Below, one piece after another: positions 34,318-44,012 of a stretch of DNA of 64,000 nt. The first letter of the stretch is position 1. Every line of letters starts with the position of its first letter. The notes beneath the pieces are model-generated. The model made no database searches. It was given only the letters and a program-made list of their open reading frames with translations, and was not told the DNA's origin. The stretch covers positions 124,001 through 188,000 of the forward strand of contig NZ_SDMK01000004.1 of NCBI RefSeq assembly GCF_004123295.1. The letters run 5' to 3'. Position numbers and translations under genes: made by a program. Source of the DNA: Silvibacterium dinghuense (GTDB lineage: Bacteria > Acidobacteriota > Terriglobia > Terriglobales > Acidobacteriaceae).

Positions 34318-35970
34318 TTAGCCTTCGCGATAATCCAGCAGCACCAGCCCCACCAGAGCCAGGCACACCGGCCACACCCAGTTCAGCACCGCCGCCGCGC
34401 GGCCTTCGCGCGCGCTCAACCGTATCGCCACCCAGCGGCTCCATCCCGCGAGCACGCCGAAGACGGCGATCGCCGTGTGGCTCATCTCCACCAGCGTCTC
34501 GTCCTTGACTTCGCCAAGAGCGTGCGAGTGCGTCATCAGAAACGCCCCGCCCACCGCGCACATGGCCGGAAACACCAGCGCCGCCCACTGCTGCCGCACA
34601 CGACCCGTCTCGACAGCCCACTCGAAAACGGCAAAACCGGTGATGAGCACGCTGAAGATGCGATGCTCCAGCACCTCGGCCTCGGCAAAGCTGCCCCAGA
34701 ACGGCCTCGGCCCCAGCGGCCACGCATCGGGATCGCCGCGCAGCAGAATAAACACCGCGAGACCGATGAACAGCAGCGGCCAGCCTGCCAGCAATGGGCG
34801 CAGCACCGGGCCGCCGCGCTGCCCGGCTGCGCGGCGAGCCAGCGCCAGCAAACCCGCAGCCAGCACGATGATCCCCGCCCAGTGGTGGTTGTACTCCGAC
34901 CACGCGCGGTCCATCGCGTCGTTCTCCGACCCGCCGGTAAACGACGTCTCCTCGAGATCGTCTTTGAGGTCCTGCCGTTTACTTAATTTGTTAAAGGATG
35001 GCGTGGTCATCAGCGGCGTCTTCCACGCGAAGCGTTGCATCAGCTCATGCCCCGTCAGCCGGTCCGCATGAATATCCACCGCCGGAGGCTGCGCCGTCAG
35101 CGATGCCCCCAGCAGGATCGCCGTGAAGCCAAGCCCGATCTCCGCCTCGCTGAAGCGCCGCAGCCGCGTCAGCACCGGCTGCGCCTCGCCCCGCGTTGCC
35201 CGCAACAACCACCAGTTCGAAGCGCCAAGAAGCAGCGCCACGAGCACGAGAACGATCTTCGCCACCAGCAGCGCACCGTATGCCGTGCCATACAGGCCAT
35301 CCCAGCTCCGCACGTAGTACCACGCCATGCCCACGCCCGCGGCCGTCAGCGTCACCACCGCCACCATCGCCATCGCCGAGAAGCGCCGCGCCATCGCATG
35401 CAGCGTCTTGCCGTCGTCCACGCGGCGCATCGCGATCAGCAGCCACGGCATCGCCCCGATCCACGCCGCCGAACCGGCGTGATGCGCGGCGGTCAGCACC
35501 ACCAGCAGCCCGCGATGCGTCAGCTGCGAAGGCGCATGGCTCAGCATCACTGAGCCCGCCAGCAGCGCCAGCGCGAAGACCGCACCCAGCCACGCCGCAG
35601 CACGCGAGGCGCGCACCGCCATCATCCTTAACAGCACAAACCATGCGAGAGCGGCAACGACGATCGCCACATCCGCGCGAAAGAAATCCGCCGACGCCAC
35701 CTCGGCGAAGCGCATCCCTGAACTCGTCATCAGCTCAACGGCACTCTCGGCCGCAGCCATGGCCTGCACCACGAGAAGCGCAAGAGCCGCCCAGCTCGCG
35801 CCACGCCCCACCGCGCGTCGCGCAGCCGCCGGCGATTCACCGGAAAACACAGAAGGCGCCGCCACCAGGAGAAGGACCAGCCATCCCCCCAGCGTCAGCG
35901 CCTCAAAGGCGAGCCCAAAGGCCCGCAGCAGTACCGAAAGCAGGTCGAAAACCTGCGTGAACCAGACCAC
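34318..35970 (-). CDS. copD: CopD-family copper resistance membrane protein
   Basis: A 550-residue membrane protein with about 12-14 hydrophobic segments. The middle matches the CopD domain: LLVVLTAAHHAGSAAWIGAMPWLLIAM, then FSAMAMVAVVTLTAAGVGMAWYYV and a DGLYGTAYGALLVAKIVLVLVALLLGASN segment with conserved Gly and Asn. His pairs in AHHAG could bind copper. An extra C-terminal membrane domain follows, with further His residues (YNHHWAG, THSHALG). It begins 34 bp after copC, so the two form an operon that moves copper across the inner membrane. Confidence 0.88.
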   Translation of the reverse strand: MVWFTQVFDLLSVLLRAFGLAFEALTLGGWLVLLLVAAPSVFSGESPAAARRAVGRGASWAALALLVVQAMAAAESAVELMTSSGMRFAEVASADFFRADVAIVVAALAWFVLLRMMAVRASRAAAWLGAVFALALLAGSVMLSHAPSQLTHRGLLVVLTAAHHAGSAAWIGAMPWLLIAMRRVDDGKTLHAMARRFSAMAMVAVVTLTAAGVGMAWYYVRSWDGLYGTAYGALLVAKIVLVLVALLLGASNWWLLRATRGEAQPVLTRLRRFSEAEIGLGFTAILLGASLTAQPPAVDIHADRLTGHELMQRFAWKTPLMTTPSFNKLSKRQDLKDDLEETSFTGGSENDAMDRAWSEYNHHWAGIIVLAAGLLALARRAAGQRGGPVLRPLLAGWPLLFIGLAVFILLRGDPDAWPLGPRPFWGSFAEAEVLEHRIFSVLITGFAVFEWAVETGRVRQQWAALVFPAMCAVGGAFLMTHSHALGEVKDETLVEMSHTAIAVFGVLAGWSRWVAIRLSAREGRAAAVLNWVWPVCLALVGLVLLDYREG

Positions 35971-36004
35971 GTTCGTCTATGCCCTGTCGAATTACTTCCC
36001 TAAA

Positions 36005-36361
36005 TTACTTAACAGTGAAAGGAATTTCGCCGCGCGTGATGTGCCCGTCCGCCGCGACCGCCTGCCAGCGGATCGTATACTCACCCACGCCCAGCTTGGC
36101 ATGCGCCAGCAGCTCTTCCGGCGCGGGCTGCTTCTCCAGCGTCAGCGCCTGCGAGGCGCCGCCTACCTTCACCAGCGTCAGCGTGGAGCGCGCCCCGTCC
36201 ACGCGGGAGTTGTACTTGAGCGCGATCTCCACATCCGGTCCATGCGCCGTGCCATGGATCGCCGGAGTCGACGACACCAGCACCGCGTGCGCGAAGGCAC
36301 GCGGCACCGCCAGCATGCAGCCCAGCACCAGTGCCAGGCTCAGCAGCGTCTTCTTCATCAT
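36005..36361 (-). CDS. copC: CopC-family periplasmic copper-binding protein
   Basis: A 118-residue protein with a signal peptide (LALVLGCMLAVPRAFA) whose mature form begins with His, as in CopC proteins whose N-terminal amine and imidazole bind Cu(II). The motif HAVLVSSTPA is followed by a beta sandwich and the C-terminal ligand motif WQAVAADGHITRGEIPFTV. The next gene is copD. It also sits 12 bp after glucokinase on the same strand, so it may be transcribed with the sugar operon. Confidence 0.9.
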   Translation of the reverse strand: MMKKTLLSLALVLGCMLAVPRAFAHAVLVSSTPAIHGTAHGPDVEIALKYNSRVDGARSTLTLVKVGGASQALTLEKQPAPEELLAHAKLGVGEYTIRWQAVAADGHITRGEIPFTVK

Positions 36362-36373
36362 GTTTCCTTTCCC

Positions 36374-37396
36374 TTACCGTGAAGCTGCGCGAACCGACGC
36401 GCCGCTCAGCTCCGCTGCCCGTGCTTCCGCAAAGGCTGCCGCGCCGAGTAGCGCGCAGCGGCTGTCTAGGATGATCCGCACCGGCGTATGCACCAGCAGG
36501 TCGCTCAGGCGCCCCTTGTCGGTGAACGCCTTCATGAACACGCCGTCCTGCATCTTCTTCAGGATCTTCGGAGCGATGCCGCCGCCGAGGTACATCCCGC
36601 CCACCGACAGCACCTTGAGCGCCAGGTTGCCGGCCTCGGCGCCGTACGAGGCCGCAAAGACATCCAGCGTCTTCGCGCACAGCTCGTTCTGGCCCGATTC
36701 GCCCAGCTCGCCGATCACCGCATTCGGATCTTCCTGCTCCATCCGCTCCTTGAGCCACGCCGGCTCGTCCAGCTTCTTCTCGTCGCGCAGGAAGCTGTAG
36801 ATGTTCTTGAGCCCCAGCCCCGAAACCACGCGCTCGAAGCTCACCCGGCCGCCCAGCGTCTTCTGGAGATAGCGCAGCAGGTCGATCTCCAGATCGTTGC
36901 GCGGCGCAAAGTCGGCATGGCCGCCCTCGGAGGCCATCGGCGTATGCGTCTTGCCGTTCCACACCAGGATCGCCTCACCCAGCCCCGTACCGGCCGAGAC
37001 CAGCCCCCGGTTGCCCACCACGCCCGAATCGCCCGCGCTCAGCTCGAAGATCTGATCGGCGGCCAGCTCGGGGATACCGTAGCCATTCGCCTCCAGATCG
37101 TTGATGAGGAACAGGTGGTCGATCTTCAGGTCCATCGACAGCTCGCGCGTGTCCAGCACCCACGGCAGGTTGGTCAGCTTCAGCCGGCCGCCGCGCACCG
37201 GTCCCGGCACGCCGAAGCAGGCCGCCGTCACCTCCGGCGATCCGCTCTGTTCCAAGAACAGCCGCACAATCTCTTCCAGCCCCGCGTGCTGCTGCGCGGG
37301 AAACTTCTCGTCGCGCACATGCGTGAGCCGGCCCTGCTGAAACTCGTACAGCGCCAGGTGGACCTTGGTGCCGCCTACATCTCCGGCCAGGATCAT
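36374..37396 (-). CDS. glk: Glucokinase
   Basis: A 340-residue glucokinase (Glk family, ATP-dependent). The phosphate-binding motif GDVGGTKVHLALYE is at the N-terminus, and the glucose site motifs LINDLEANGYGI, VSAGTGLGEAIL and SEGGHADFAP follow. It phosphorylates glucose to glucose-6-phosphate. The ATG overlaps the pgl stop (ATGA), and zwf and gnd lie upstream, so glucose entry and the oxidative pentose phosphate branch are produced together. Confidence 0.93.
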   Translation of the reverse strand: MILAGDVGGTKVHLALYEFQQGRLTHVRDEKFPAQQHAGLEEIVRLFLEQSGSPEVTAACFGVPGPVRGGRLKLTNLPWVLDTRELSMDLKIDHLFLINDLEANGYGIPELAADQIFELSAGDSGVVGNRGLVSAGTGLGEAILVWNGKTHTPMASEGGHADFAPRNDLEIDLLRYLQKTLGGRVSFERVVSGLGLKNIYSFLRDEKKLDEPAWLKERMEQEDPNAVIGELGESGQNELCAKTLDVFAASYGAEAGNLALKVLSVGGMYLGGGIAPKILKKMQDGVFMKAFTDKGRLSDLLVHTPVRIILDSRCALLGAAAFAEARAAELSGASVRAASR

Positions 37397-38190
37397 CGCG
37401 TGACCTCCAGCCGGCCCACGCCGTCCGCGCCCACCGCCGGCAGCTTGGCTGCGGCGTCTTTATCCAGAAGCATCAGCAGCTTGCCGCTCTTCGGCTGGAT
37501 CAGCTGCGAAGGATACGTCTCCACGTCGTACTCGCCCAGCAGCACCATGTGCAGCGGCTCGGTCTTGTCCTTGCCGCCGATCAGGAAGAACACATCCCGC
37601 GCCGCATTGATCACCGGCCAGGTCAGCGTGATCCGCCAGGTGTCCTTCTGCGGAACGTGGTTCGCGGTCACAATCTTGGCCAGCTCGTGGATCGCCTCGG
37701 TGTGCGGAAACAACGAAGCCGTATGCGCATCGTCGCCCATGCCCAGCGCGAGCACGTCGAAGACCGGCGTCTCCGCGCCCTCCAGCTTGAACTGGTTGCG
37801 GATCGTCGACTCGTAGCGCGCCGCCGCCTCTTCCGGGTTCAGCTCGCCTTCCATGCGATGCACCTGCTCCGGCTTGAGCGGCACATGCTCGAGCAGGGTC
37901 TCCTTCGTCATGCGGTAGTTGCTGTCCTTGTCCGTCGGCGGAACCGTGCGCTCATCCACGAAGAAGAGCTCGATCTTGTCCCACGGCATTTCCTTCTCGT
38001 AGCGCTCGCTGGCGTTGGCCAGCAGCTCGAAGGTGCGCTTCGGCGTGCTGCCGCCGGAGATGGCCACCCGTGCCCGGCCCCGCGCGGCCACTGCCGCCTG
38101 GATCGATTCCAGAAAATGCTCCGCGGCGGCCCTGCTCAGCTCGGCCGCGCCCTCATAGACCCGGTACTCTACCTGCGTCGTCTTTGCCAT
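37393..38190 (-). CDS. pgl: 6-phosphogluconolactonase
   Basis: A 265-residue lactonase of the SOL/DevB type. Motifs are RVAISGGSTPKRTFELLA, IELFFVDERTVPPTDKDSNYRMTKETLL and the catalytic-loop VLALGMGDDAHTASLFPHT. It hydrolyses 6-phosphogluconolactone, the product of the enzyme encoded by the preceding gene. It overlaps glk by four bases. The start is an ATG 93 bp after the zwf stop, with a hairpin between. Confidence 0.93.
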   Translation of the reverse strand: MAKTTQVEYRVYEGAAELSRAAAEHFLESIQAAVAARGRARVAISGGSTPKRTFELLANASERYEKEMPWDKIELFFVDERTVPPTDKDSNYRMTKETLLEHVPLKPEQVHRMEGELNPEEAAARYESTIRNQFKLEGAETPVFDVLALGMGDDAHTASLFPHTEAIHELAKIVTANHVPQKDTWRITLTWPVINAARDVFFLIGGKDKTEPLHMVLLGEYDVETYPSQLIQPKSGKLLMLLDKDAAAKLPAVGADGVGRLEVTR

Positions 38191-38241
38191 GTGCGTCTTC
38201 TACCTGAATCTTCCTGGTGGTTCTTTCTCTTCTGATGCCAA

Positions 38242-38268
38242 ACGGGGACCCGGCATCCGGATCCCCGT
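38242..38268 (-). terminator. Hairpin between zwf and pgl
   Basis: ACGGGGA (38242-38248) pairs with TCCCCGT (38262-38268). On the minus strand it follows the zwf stop and is trailed by TTTGG, a weak U tract. It may attenuate read-through rather than stop it, since pgl and glk follow. Confidence 0.45.
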
Positions 38269-38283
38269 CCTGTTCCTGGTGAT

Positions 38284-39822
38284 TTATAGCTTCTGCCACT
38301 TCCGGCCGTCACGCTTCAGCAGATCGTCGGAGGCCTTCGGGCCCCACGAACCGCTGTCGTAATTCGGGAAGTCCTGCTTGGTCTTCGTCCACGCCTCCAG
38401 CAGCGGCGTGAACAGCTCCCAGGTCACTTCCACGCCGTCGCGGTGCGCAAACAGCGTACCGTCGCCGAGCATCGCGTCCAGCAGCAGGCGCTCGTAGCCG
38501 TTGGCGGTATTGGTGCCGAAGGCCTGCGAGTACTTGAAGTCCATCACCACCGGGCACACCGTCATATCCGGGCTGGGCAGCTTCGCGCCGAAGCGCAGCG
38601 AGATGCCCTCATCCGGCTGGATGCGCATGGTGATCAGGTTCGGCTGGATCTGCCCGCACGGACCGGCCGCCGCCTTGTTGAAGAGCAGCATCGGAGGCTG
38701 CTTGAACTGCACCGTCACCTCGGTGACGCGCTTGGCCAGCCGCTTGCCGGCGCGGATATAGATCGGCACGCCCGCCCAGCGCCAGTTGTCGATCTCGAGC
38801 TTCACCGCGGCGAAGGTCTCAGTCTGCGACTCGGGGCTCACGCGGTCTTCCTGGCGATAACCGATCGCTTCCTTGCCGCCCACCGTGCCCGGACCATACT
38901 GGCCGCGCACCGTGTCTTCTTCCTTGATCGGCTGGATGGCCTTCCAGACCTTCAGCTTCTCCTGCCGCACCGCATCGGCCTCGAAGCTCACCGGCGGCTC
39001 CATGGTCACGAACGACAGCACTTCCATCAGGTGGTTCTGCAGGATGTCGCGGGTCGCGCCGGCCTTCTCATAGAACGGCCCGCGGCCCTCGATGCCGATG
39101 CTCTCGGCCGCCGTGATCTGCACGTTGTCGATGTAGTTGCGGTTCCAGATCGGCTCGAAGATGCCGTTGGCAAAGCGGAAGACCAGCACGTTCTGCACCG
39201 TCTCCTTGCCCAGGTAGTGGTCGATGCGGAAAATCTGCTGCTCTTCGAAGACCTTGCTGATATCGGCATTGAGCGCACGCGCGCTCTCCAGGTCGTGACC
39301 GAAAGGCTTCTCGATGATGACGCGCACCGCGCCCTCTTCCGACTTCGCCATGCCATGCTTGCCCAGGTGGTCGACGATGTCGGAGAAGTATTCCGGCGCG
39401 ACCGCAAGGTAGAACAGGCGATTGCCCTTGGTGCCGACTTCCTTGTCGTACTCGGCCAGCTTTTCCTTCAGCGCCTCGTAGCCGCCATCGTCGTCGAAGT
39501 TCATCGCGTGATAGCTGACCTTGGCAATGAATGACTCCAGCTTCGGATCCTCTTCCGTCACGCCGCCGAATTCCAGAATGCCCGCGCGCATATCCTTGGC
39601 GAAGCTGTCGCCCAGATCGCGGCGCGCCACGCCGACAATGCGAATCTTTTCCGGCAGCAATCCTGCCTGCTCCAGGTGAAAGAGCGCCGGCAGCAGCTTG
39701 CGCTTGGTCAGGTCACCCGATGCGCCGAAGATCACGACGACCCCCGGTTCCGGAATCCGCTCGTGGGCTTCGGCTGCGCTCGCCACATCCTCCGGAGCGA
39801 TTTTGATCTCTGTGGTCGCCAT
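38284..39822 (-). CDS. zwf: Glucose-6-phosphate 1-dehydrogenase
   Basis: A 512-residue enzyme that oxidises glucose-6-phosphate to the lactone. The NAD(P) fingerprint VVIFGASGDLTKRKLLPALFHLEQ is near residue 30, the substrate site RIDHYLGKETVQNVLVFRFAN near residue 198, and EKPFGHDLESA is the conserved segment between them. Length is standard. Gnd precedes it by about 200 bp with a terminator between, and pgl-glk follow on the same strand, giving the whole oxidative branch in one block. Confidence 0.95.
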   Translation of the reverse strand: MATTEIKIAPEDVASAAEAHERIPEPGVVVIFGASGDLTKRKLLPALFHLEQAGLLPEKIRIVGVARRDLGDSFAKDMRAGILEFGGVTEEDPKLESFIAKVSYHAMNFDDDGGYEALKEKLAEYDKEVGTKGNRLFYLAVAPEYFSDIVDHLGKHGMAKSEEGAVRVIIEKPFGHDLESARALNADISKVFEEQQIFRIDHYLGKETVQNVLVFRFANGIFEPIWNRNYIDNVQITAAESIGIEGRGPFYEKAGATRDILQNHLMEVLSFVTMEPPVSFEADAVRQEKLKVWKAIQPIKEEDTVRGQYGPGTVGGKEAIGYRQEDRVSPESQTETFAAVKLEIDNWRWAGVPIYIRAGKRLAKRVTEVTVQFKQPPMLLFNKAAAGPCGQIQPNLITMRIQPDEGISLRFGAKLPSPDMTVCPVVMDFKYSQAFGTNTANGYERLLLDAMLGDGTLFAHRDGVEVTWELFTPLLEAWTKTKQDFPNYDSGSWGPKASDDLLKRDGRKWQKL

Positions 39823-39967
39823 GCTTCCTCCTTGCCTTTCGTGCTTCTCGTTCTTGTTCCTGCTTCTTTCGATTCATGGTCCTGCGCACTGGTCGCAGTA
39901 CCCCGGGGAACTCACGTTACATGCAAATGGTGAAGACTGCTTGATGAGAAAACTGCCGGTGATCTGA

Positions 39968-40006
39968 AAATGCCGGCGGCAGGAATTCTCCCGCCGCCGG
40001 CCATGT
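39968..40006 (-). terminator. Rho-independent terminator of gnd
   Basis: GCCGGCGGC (39972-39980) and GCCGCCGGC (39993-40001) form a 9-bp stem. On the minus strand it lies 20 bp after the gnd stop and is followed by ATTTTC. Confidence 0.75.
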
Positions 40007-40019
40007 TGCTGGTTATCGC

Positions 40020-40925
40020 TTAGTCCTTCTTGACGGCATGGCCGCCAAAGGCATTGCGCTGGATCGCGATCATGCGATCGGTGAAGTTGTTCTGCTCGCG
40101 CGAGCGGATGCGGCGGATCAGCGACTCGGTGATGACCGGAGCGGAAACGTTCAGGTCGATCGCCTCGAAGACCGTCCAGCGGCCCTCGCCCGAATCCGCC
40201 ACGTAGGCCTCGAGGCCTTCGAGCGTCGGATTCTTCTCAAGCGCCTCGGCCGTCAGGTCGAGCAGCCACGAGCGCACCACGCTGCCATAACGCCAGATCT
40301 CGGCGATCTGCGGCAGGTCCAGCTTCAGCTCTTCCTTCGCCTTGAAGATCGAGAAGCCCTCGGCATAGGCCTGCATCATGCCGTACTCGATGCCGTTGTG
40401 GACCATCTTCACGAAGTGGCCCGCGCCGGCGGGACCGGTGTGTCCCCAGCCCTTGTCCTTGGCCGGAGCCAGCGTCTCGAAGATCGGCGTCAGGTACTGG
40501 ACCGGCTCGTCATCGCCGCCGATCATCATGCTGTAGCCTTCCTTGAGGCCCCACACGCCGCCCGAGGTGCCCACGTCGACAAAGTCGAAACCTTCGGCCT
40601 TCAGCTCCTTGTGACGGCGCTGCGAGTCCTTGTAGTTCGAGTTGCCGCCGTCGATGAAGATATCGCCCTTGTTCATGAAGGGCTTGAGCTTCGCGATCGT
40701 CTCGTCGACCGGATCGCCGGCCGGAACCATGATCCAGATCGCGCGGCGTCCGGTCAGGCTCTTCACCAGGTCTTCGAGCGAGGTCACGCCCTTCGAGCCC
40801 GCGTCATTCAGGCGCTTCAGCGCGTCCGCGCTGAAGTCGAAGCCGACAATCTTGTGTCCACCGTCATGCAGACGCTGGGCCATGTTGCCGCCCATTTTGC
40901 CAAGTCCAATGATTCCCAGTTCCAT
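40020..40925 (-). CDS. gnd: 6-phosphogluconate dehydrogenase, short (YqeC-type) form
   Basis: A 301-residue enzyme; the short NAD-dependent type lacks the C-terminal extension of the classical 470-residue Gnd. The dinucleotide motif GIIGLGKMGGNMAQRL and the catalytic helix VKMVHNGIEYGMMQAYAEGF are intact, and TSGGVWGLKEGYSMMIGGD is conserved. It oxidatively decarboxylates 6-phosphogluconate to ribulose-5-phosphate. Placed between zwf and a HAD phosphatase gene. Confidence 0.93.
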   Translation of the reverse strand: MELGIIGLGKMGGNMAQRLHDGGHKIVGFDFSADALKRLNDAGSKGVTSLEDLVKSLTGRRAIWIMVPAGDPVDETIAKLKPFMNKGDIFIDGGNSNYKDSQRRHKELKAEGFDFVDVGTSGGVWGLKEGYSMMIGGDDEPVQYLTPIFETLAPAKDKGWGHTGPAGAGHFVKMVHNGIEYGMMQAYAEGFSIFKAKEELKLDLPQIAEIWRYGSVVRSWLLDLTAEALEKNPTLEGLEAYVADSGEGRWTVFEAIDLNVSAPVITESLIRRIRSREQNNFTDRMIAIQRNAFGGHAVKKD

Positions 40926-40987
40926 CGCTTGCTTCCTCCGGTTTCTTGAATCGGTTTTCGTGAATCGGTGCTTGTGTATCTCGGTTC

Positions 40988-41611
40988 TTAGTCTTCGTTC
41001 AGTTCCACACCCAGCCCGCGCAAAGAGGCGCGCAGCGCCTCCGGGCCTTCGTAGCGGATCGCATGAATACCCAGCGACTTCGCCGTCTCGACATTGTTGG
41101 CGCGGTCGTCGATGAAGGCCACCTCGTCCGCTTCCACCTGCAGCACATCCAGCGCCAGCCGGTAAATCTTCTCATCCGGCTTGCGCAGCCCCACATAGCA
41201 GGAGCTGAAAAAGACGTCGAAGTAGGCGTGCAGCCCAAACAGCTCCAGGCGATTGTCGTTCAGCTCCCTGGCTTCGTTGTTCAGCATGCCCAGGTCCACG
41301 GAGCCGGAAGAGGCCAGGTCCTCGAGCACCGGCATCGCCGTGTTCTCGAGCAGCGCGGACTCGGCTTTCATCGCCGCCAGGAACTCCTCCGGGGTGAAGT
41401 TGCGCGGCTCGGTGAAGACGGTGCGCTTCAGATATTCGTCCGCCGTGATGAAGCCCTTTTCCCAGACATCGTTGGCTTCCGGATGCAGAGCCTCGAACCT
41501 GGCCTTGTCCACCCCAAAGCGCTCAAGCACCCGGGCACGGCTGTGGTGATCCCAGCCATTGGTCAGCAGAACCCCGCCGATATCCCAGAGAACTGTCGTG
41601 ATCTCGCTCAT
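40988..41611 (-). CDS. HAD-family phosphatase (YihX-like)
   Basis: A 207-residue hydrolase started at the ATG at 41611; a longer frame reaching 42349 would overlap the transketolase gene and is rejected. Motif I is VLWDIGGVL (nucleophile Asp9; the second Asp is replaced by Gly as in YihX-like members). Motif II is a Ser/Thr region near LGMLNNEA, the conserved Lys is in GLRKPDEKIYRLAL, and motif IV is AFIDDRANNV. Family members dephosphorylate sugar phosphates. It lies between tkt and gnd in the pentose-phosphate block. Confidence 0.88.
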   Translation of the reverse strand: MSEITTVLWDIGGVLLTNGWDHHSRARVLERFGVDKARFEALHPEANDVWEKGFITADEYLKRTVFTEPRNFTPEEFLAAMKAESALLENTAMPVLEDLASSGSVDLGMLNNEARELNDNRLELFGLHAYFDVFFSSCYVGLRKPDEKIYRLALDVLQVEADEVAFIDDRANNVETAKSLGIHAIRYEGPEALRASLRGLGVELNED

Positions 41612-41841
41612 GGCTTCCTTTGTCTTGATCTTGCTGTGTTTCGTGGTTAAGAAGAAAAAAGCAGAGTTGAAAGAGATAAATCTGTACGGGTGAGAGTTAC
41701 AAATGCAGGAGCCCTGAACAGCGCCCGGCAGGATTGCGGCCGTTCCCGGCCATGCGTCCCCATTGCGATCGCGGGGAGAGGCCGCGGGAACCGGCCAGAT
41801 CCAAGATCTGGACTGGCCGTCCCCGCGTCCGGATACCCGAT

Positions 41842-43848
41842 TTACTTGGCCAGAGCGGCCGCCTTCTCGACGATCGCCTTGCCCTTCGCCGCCACGTTGG
41901 CCGCGTTGAAGCCCAGCTTGTCGAGAACCAGCCCGCCCGGAGCCGAAGCGCCGAAACGGTCGAGACCGATCACGTCGCCCGTCGAGCCGACATACTTCCA
42001 CCAGCCGAGCGTCGCACCCGCTTCGATCGAGAGCTTCGGAATGGCCGCCGGCAGGATCGATTCCTTGTACGCATCCGTCTGCTTGTCGAAGAGCTTGGTC
42101 GAGGGCATCGAGACGACGCGCGCCGTAATGCCTTCCTTCGCCAGCTCGGCCGCGCCCTTGATCGCCGTCCAGACTTCCGCACCGGTGCCGATGATGATCA
42201 GGTCCGGCGACTCGCCGCCCTTCTCCACCACGTATGCGCCGTGCTTCACGCCTTCGTAGATGTCCAGCTTCGCGGGATCGAGCAGGGGCAGATCCTGGCG
42301 GGAAAGAGCCAGGAAGTGCGGAGCCTTGACCTCGAGCGCCACGCGCCACGCCGCCGCCGTCTCGTTCGCGTCCGCCGGACGCAGATCGATCAGCTCGGGG
42401 ATCGCGCGCAGGCCGATCAGCTGCTCGATCGGCTCGTGCGTCGGGCCGTCCTCGCCCACCGCGATCGAGTCATGCGTGAAGACGAAGGTCGCATGCGCGT
42501 TCATCAGCGCCGAGAGGCGCAGTGCCGGCTTGCAATAGTCGCTGAAGATGAAGAAGGTCGATCCGTAGGGGATCACGCCGCCGTGCACCGACATGCCGTT
42601 AACCATCGCGCACATGCCGAACTCGCGCACGCCGAAGAAGACGTTGCGGCCCTTCGGGTCCACGTGGAAGTTGGCGCTGTCCTTGAAGATGGTCTTGGTC
42701 GAGGCGGTCAGATCGGCCGCGCCGCCGAAGACTTCCGGCACATCCTTGGCGAAGGCGTTCATCACCAGGTTGCCCGCGGTACGGGTCGCGACAGGCTTGG
42801 AGTCGGCAGCCCAGGTCGGCAGGCTCTTCTCCCAGCCTTCCTTCAGCTTGCCCGCGAAGACACGCTCGTACTCGGCCGCTTCGGCCGGATAGGCTTCCTT
42901 GTACTTGGCAAAGAGCTCAGCCCACTCCGTCTCGTACTTCGCGCCATTCTCGACCGACTTGGCCCAGTTCTTGGCCGCTTCTTCCGGAACGTAGAAGTTC
43001 TTGTCCTCGGGGAAGCCGAAGTTCTTCTTGGTTTCCTTCACGCCCTCGGCGCCCAGCGGCTCGCCGTGCACCTTGTTGGTGCCGGCCTTGGGGCTGCCAT
43101 AGCCGATCACGGTGCGGACCTTGATCAGGGTGGGCTTCTTGGTTTCCTTCTTGGCTTCGGCGACCGCGGCTTCCAGAGCCACCAGGTCGTTGCCGTCGTG
43201 CACTTCGAGCACCTGCCAGTGGTAGGCCTCGAAGCGCTTCTTCACATCTTCGGTGAAGGAGAGGTCGGTCGGGCCGTCGAGCGAGATCAGGTTGTCGTCG
43301 TAGAAGAAGATCAGCTTGCCCAGCTCGAGCGTGCCGGCCAGCGACGCAACTTCGTGCGAGATGCCTTCCATCAGGTCGCCGTCACCCAGGATGCCGTAGG
43401 TGTAGTGGTCCACGATGGGGAACTGGTCGCGGTTGTAGATCGCCGCCAGGTGCTTTTCCGCCGTGGCCATACCGATGGCCATTGAAAAGCCCTGTCCCAG
43501 CGGACCGGTGGTGCACTCGACGCCATCCGTGTGGCCGTACTCCGGGTGACCCGGGGTCTTCGATCCCCACTGGCGGAACTGCTCGAGATCCTCGATCGTG
43601 ACCTTGTAGCCGCTCAGGTGCAGCACCGAGTAGAGCAGCGCAGAAGCATGTCCGTTCGAGAGCACGAAGCGGTCGCGGTTGGACCACTTGGAGTTCTTCG
43701 GATTGTGCTTCATGAGCTTATGGAACAGCAGGTACGCAATCGGTGCATCGCCCAGCGGCGCCCCCGGGTGGCCGCTATTTGCCTTCTGGACCGCATCGAC
43801 GGCCAGCAATCGGAGGGTATTGATCGACAGTTGATCGAGTTCGCTCAT
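41842..43848 (-). CDS. tkt: Transketolase
   Basis: A 668-residue thiamine diphosphate enzyme from the ATG at 43848. The frame is open to 43953 but homologous sequence begins at MSELDQLSINTLRLLAVDAVQKANSGHPG. The ThDP/Mg site is seen in GDGDLMEGISHEVASLAG and DDNLISLDG, and the C-terminal half has the transketolase motif FVFTHDSIAVGEDGPTHEP. It interconverts pentose, tetrose and heptose phosphates. It heads the pentose phosphate block, with GH15 and GH144 genes upstream. Confidence 0.95.
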   Translation of the reverse strand: MSELDQLSINTLRLLAVDAVQKANSGHPGAPLGDAPIAYLLFHKLMKHNPKNSKWSNRDRFVLSNGHASALLYSVLHLSGYKVTIEDLEQFRQWGSKTPGHPEYGHTDGVECTTGPLGQGFSMAIGMATAEKHLAAIYNRDQFPIVDHYTYGILGDGDLMEGISHEVASLAGTLELGKLIFFYDDNLISLDGPTDLSFTEDVKKRFEAYHWQVLEVHDGNDLVALEAAVAEAKKETKKPTLIKVRTVIGYGSPKAGTNKVHGEPLGAEGVKETKKNFGFPEDKNFYVPEEAAKNWAKSVENGAKYETEWAELFAKYKEAYPAEAAEYERVFAGKLKEGWEKSLPTWAADSKPVATRTAGNLVMNAFAKDVPEVFGGAADLTASTKTIFKDSANFHVDPKGRNVFFGVREFGMCAMVNGMSVHGGVIPYGSTFFIFSDYCKPALRLSALMNAHATFVFTHDSIAVGEDGPTHEPIEQLIGLRAIPELIDLRPADANETAAAWRVALEVKAPHFLALSRQDLPLLDPAKLDIYEGVKHGAYVVEKGGESPDLIIIGTGAEVWTAIKGAAELAKEGITARVVSMPSTKLFDKQTDAYKESILPAAIPKLSIEAGATLGWWKYVGSTGDVIGLDRFGASAPGGLVLDKLGFNAANVAAKGKAIVEKAAALAK

Positions 43849-44012
43849 ATGAACTTTACCTTTCGGTGTTGATATCCCACTTGTCATCCTAAATGCGGCG
43901 GGGACCACCGGCGCCATCGGCTCCGGCTCTTCCCGGCCCGCATTCAGTCGCAATCTGCAAAAAATTCGTGAACGTACCGGTTTGCGGCTACAGTTGCCGC
44001 CTTAGAGCCTTC

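Noticed and set aside
41612-42349. Upstream half of a long frame that continues into the HAD phosphatase
   Set aside because: It overlaps the transketolase gene in another frame and has Gly/Arg-rich shadow composition; the HAD protein starts at 41611.
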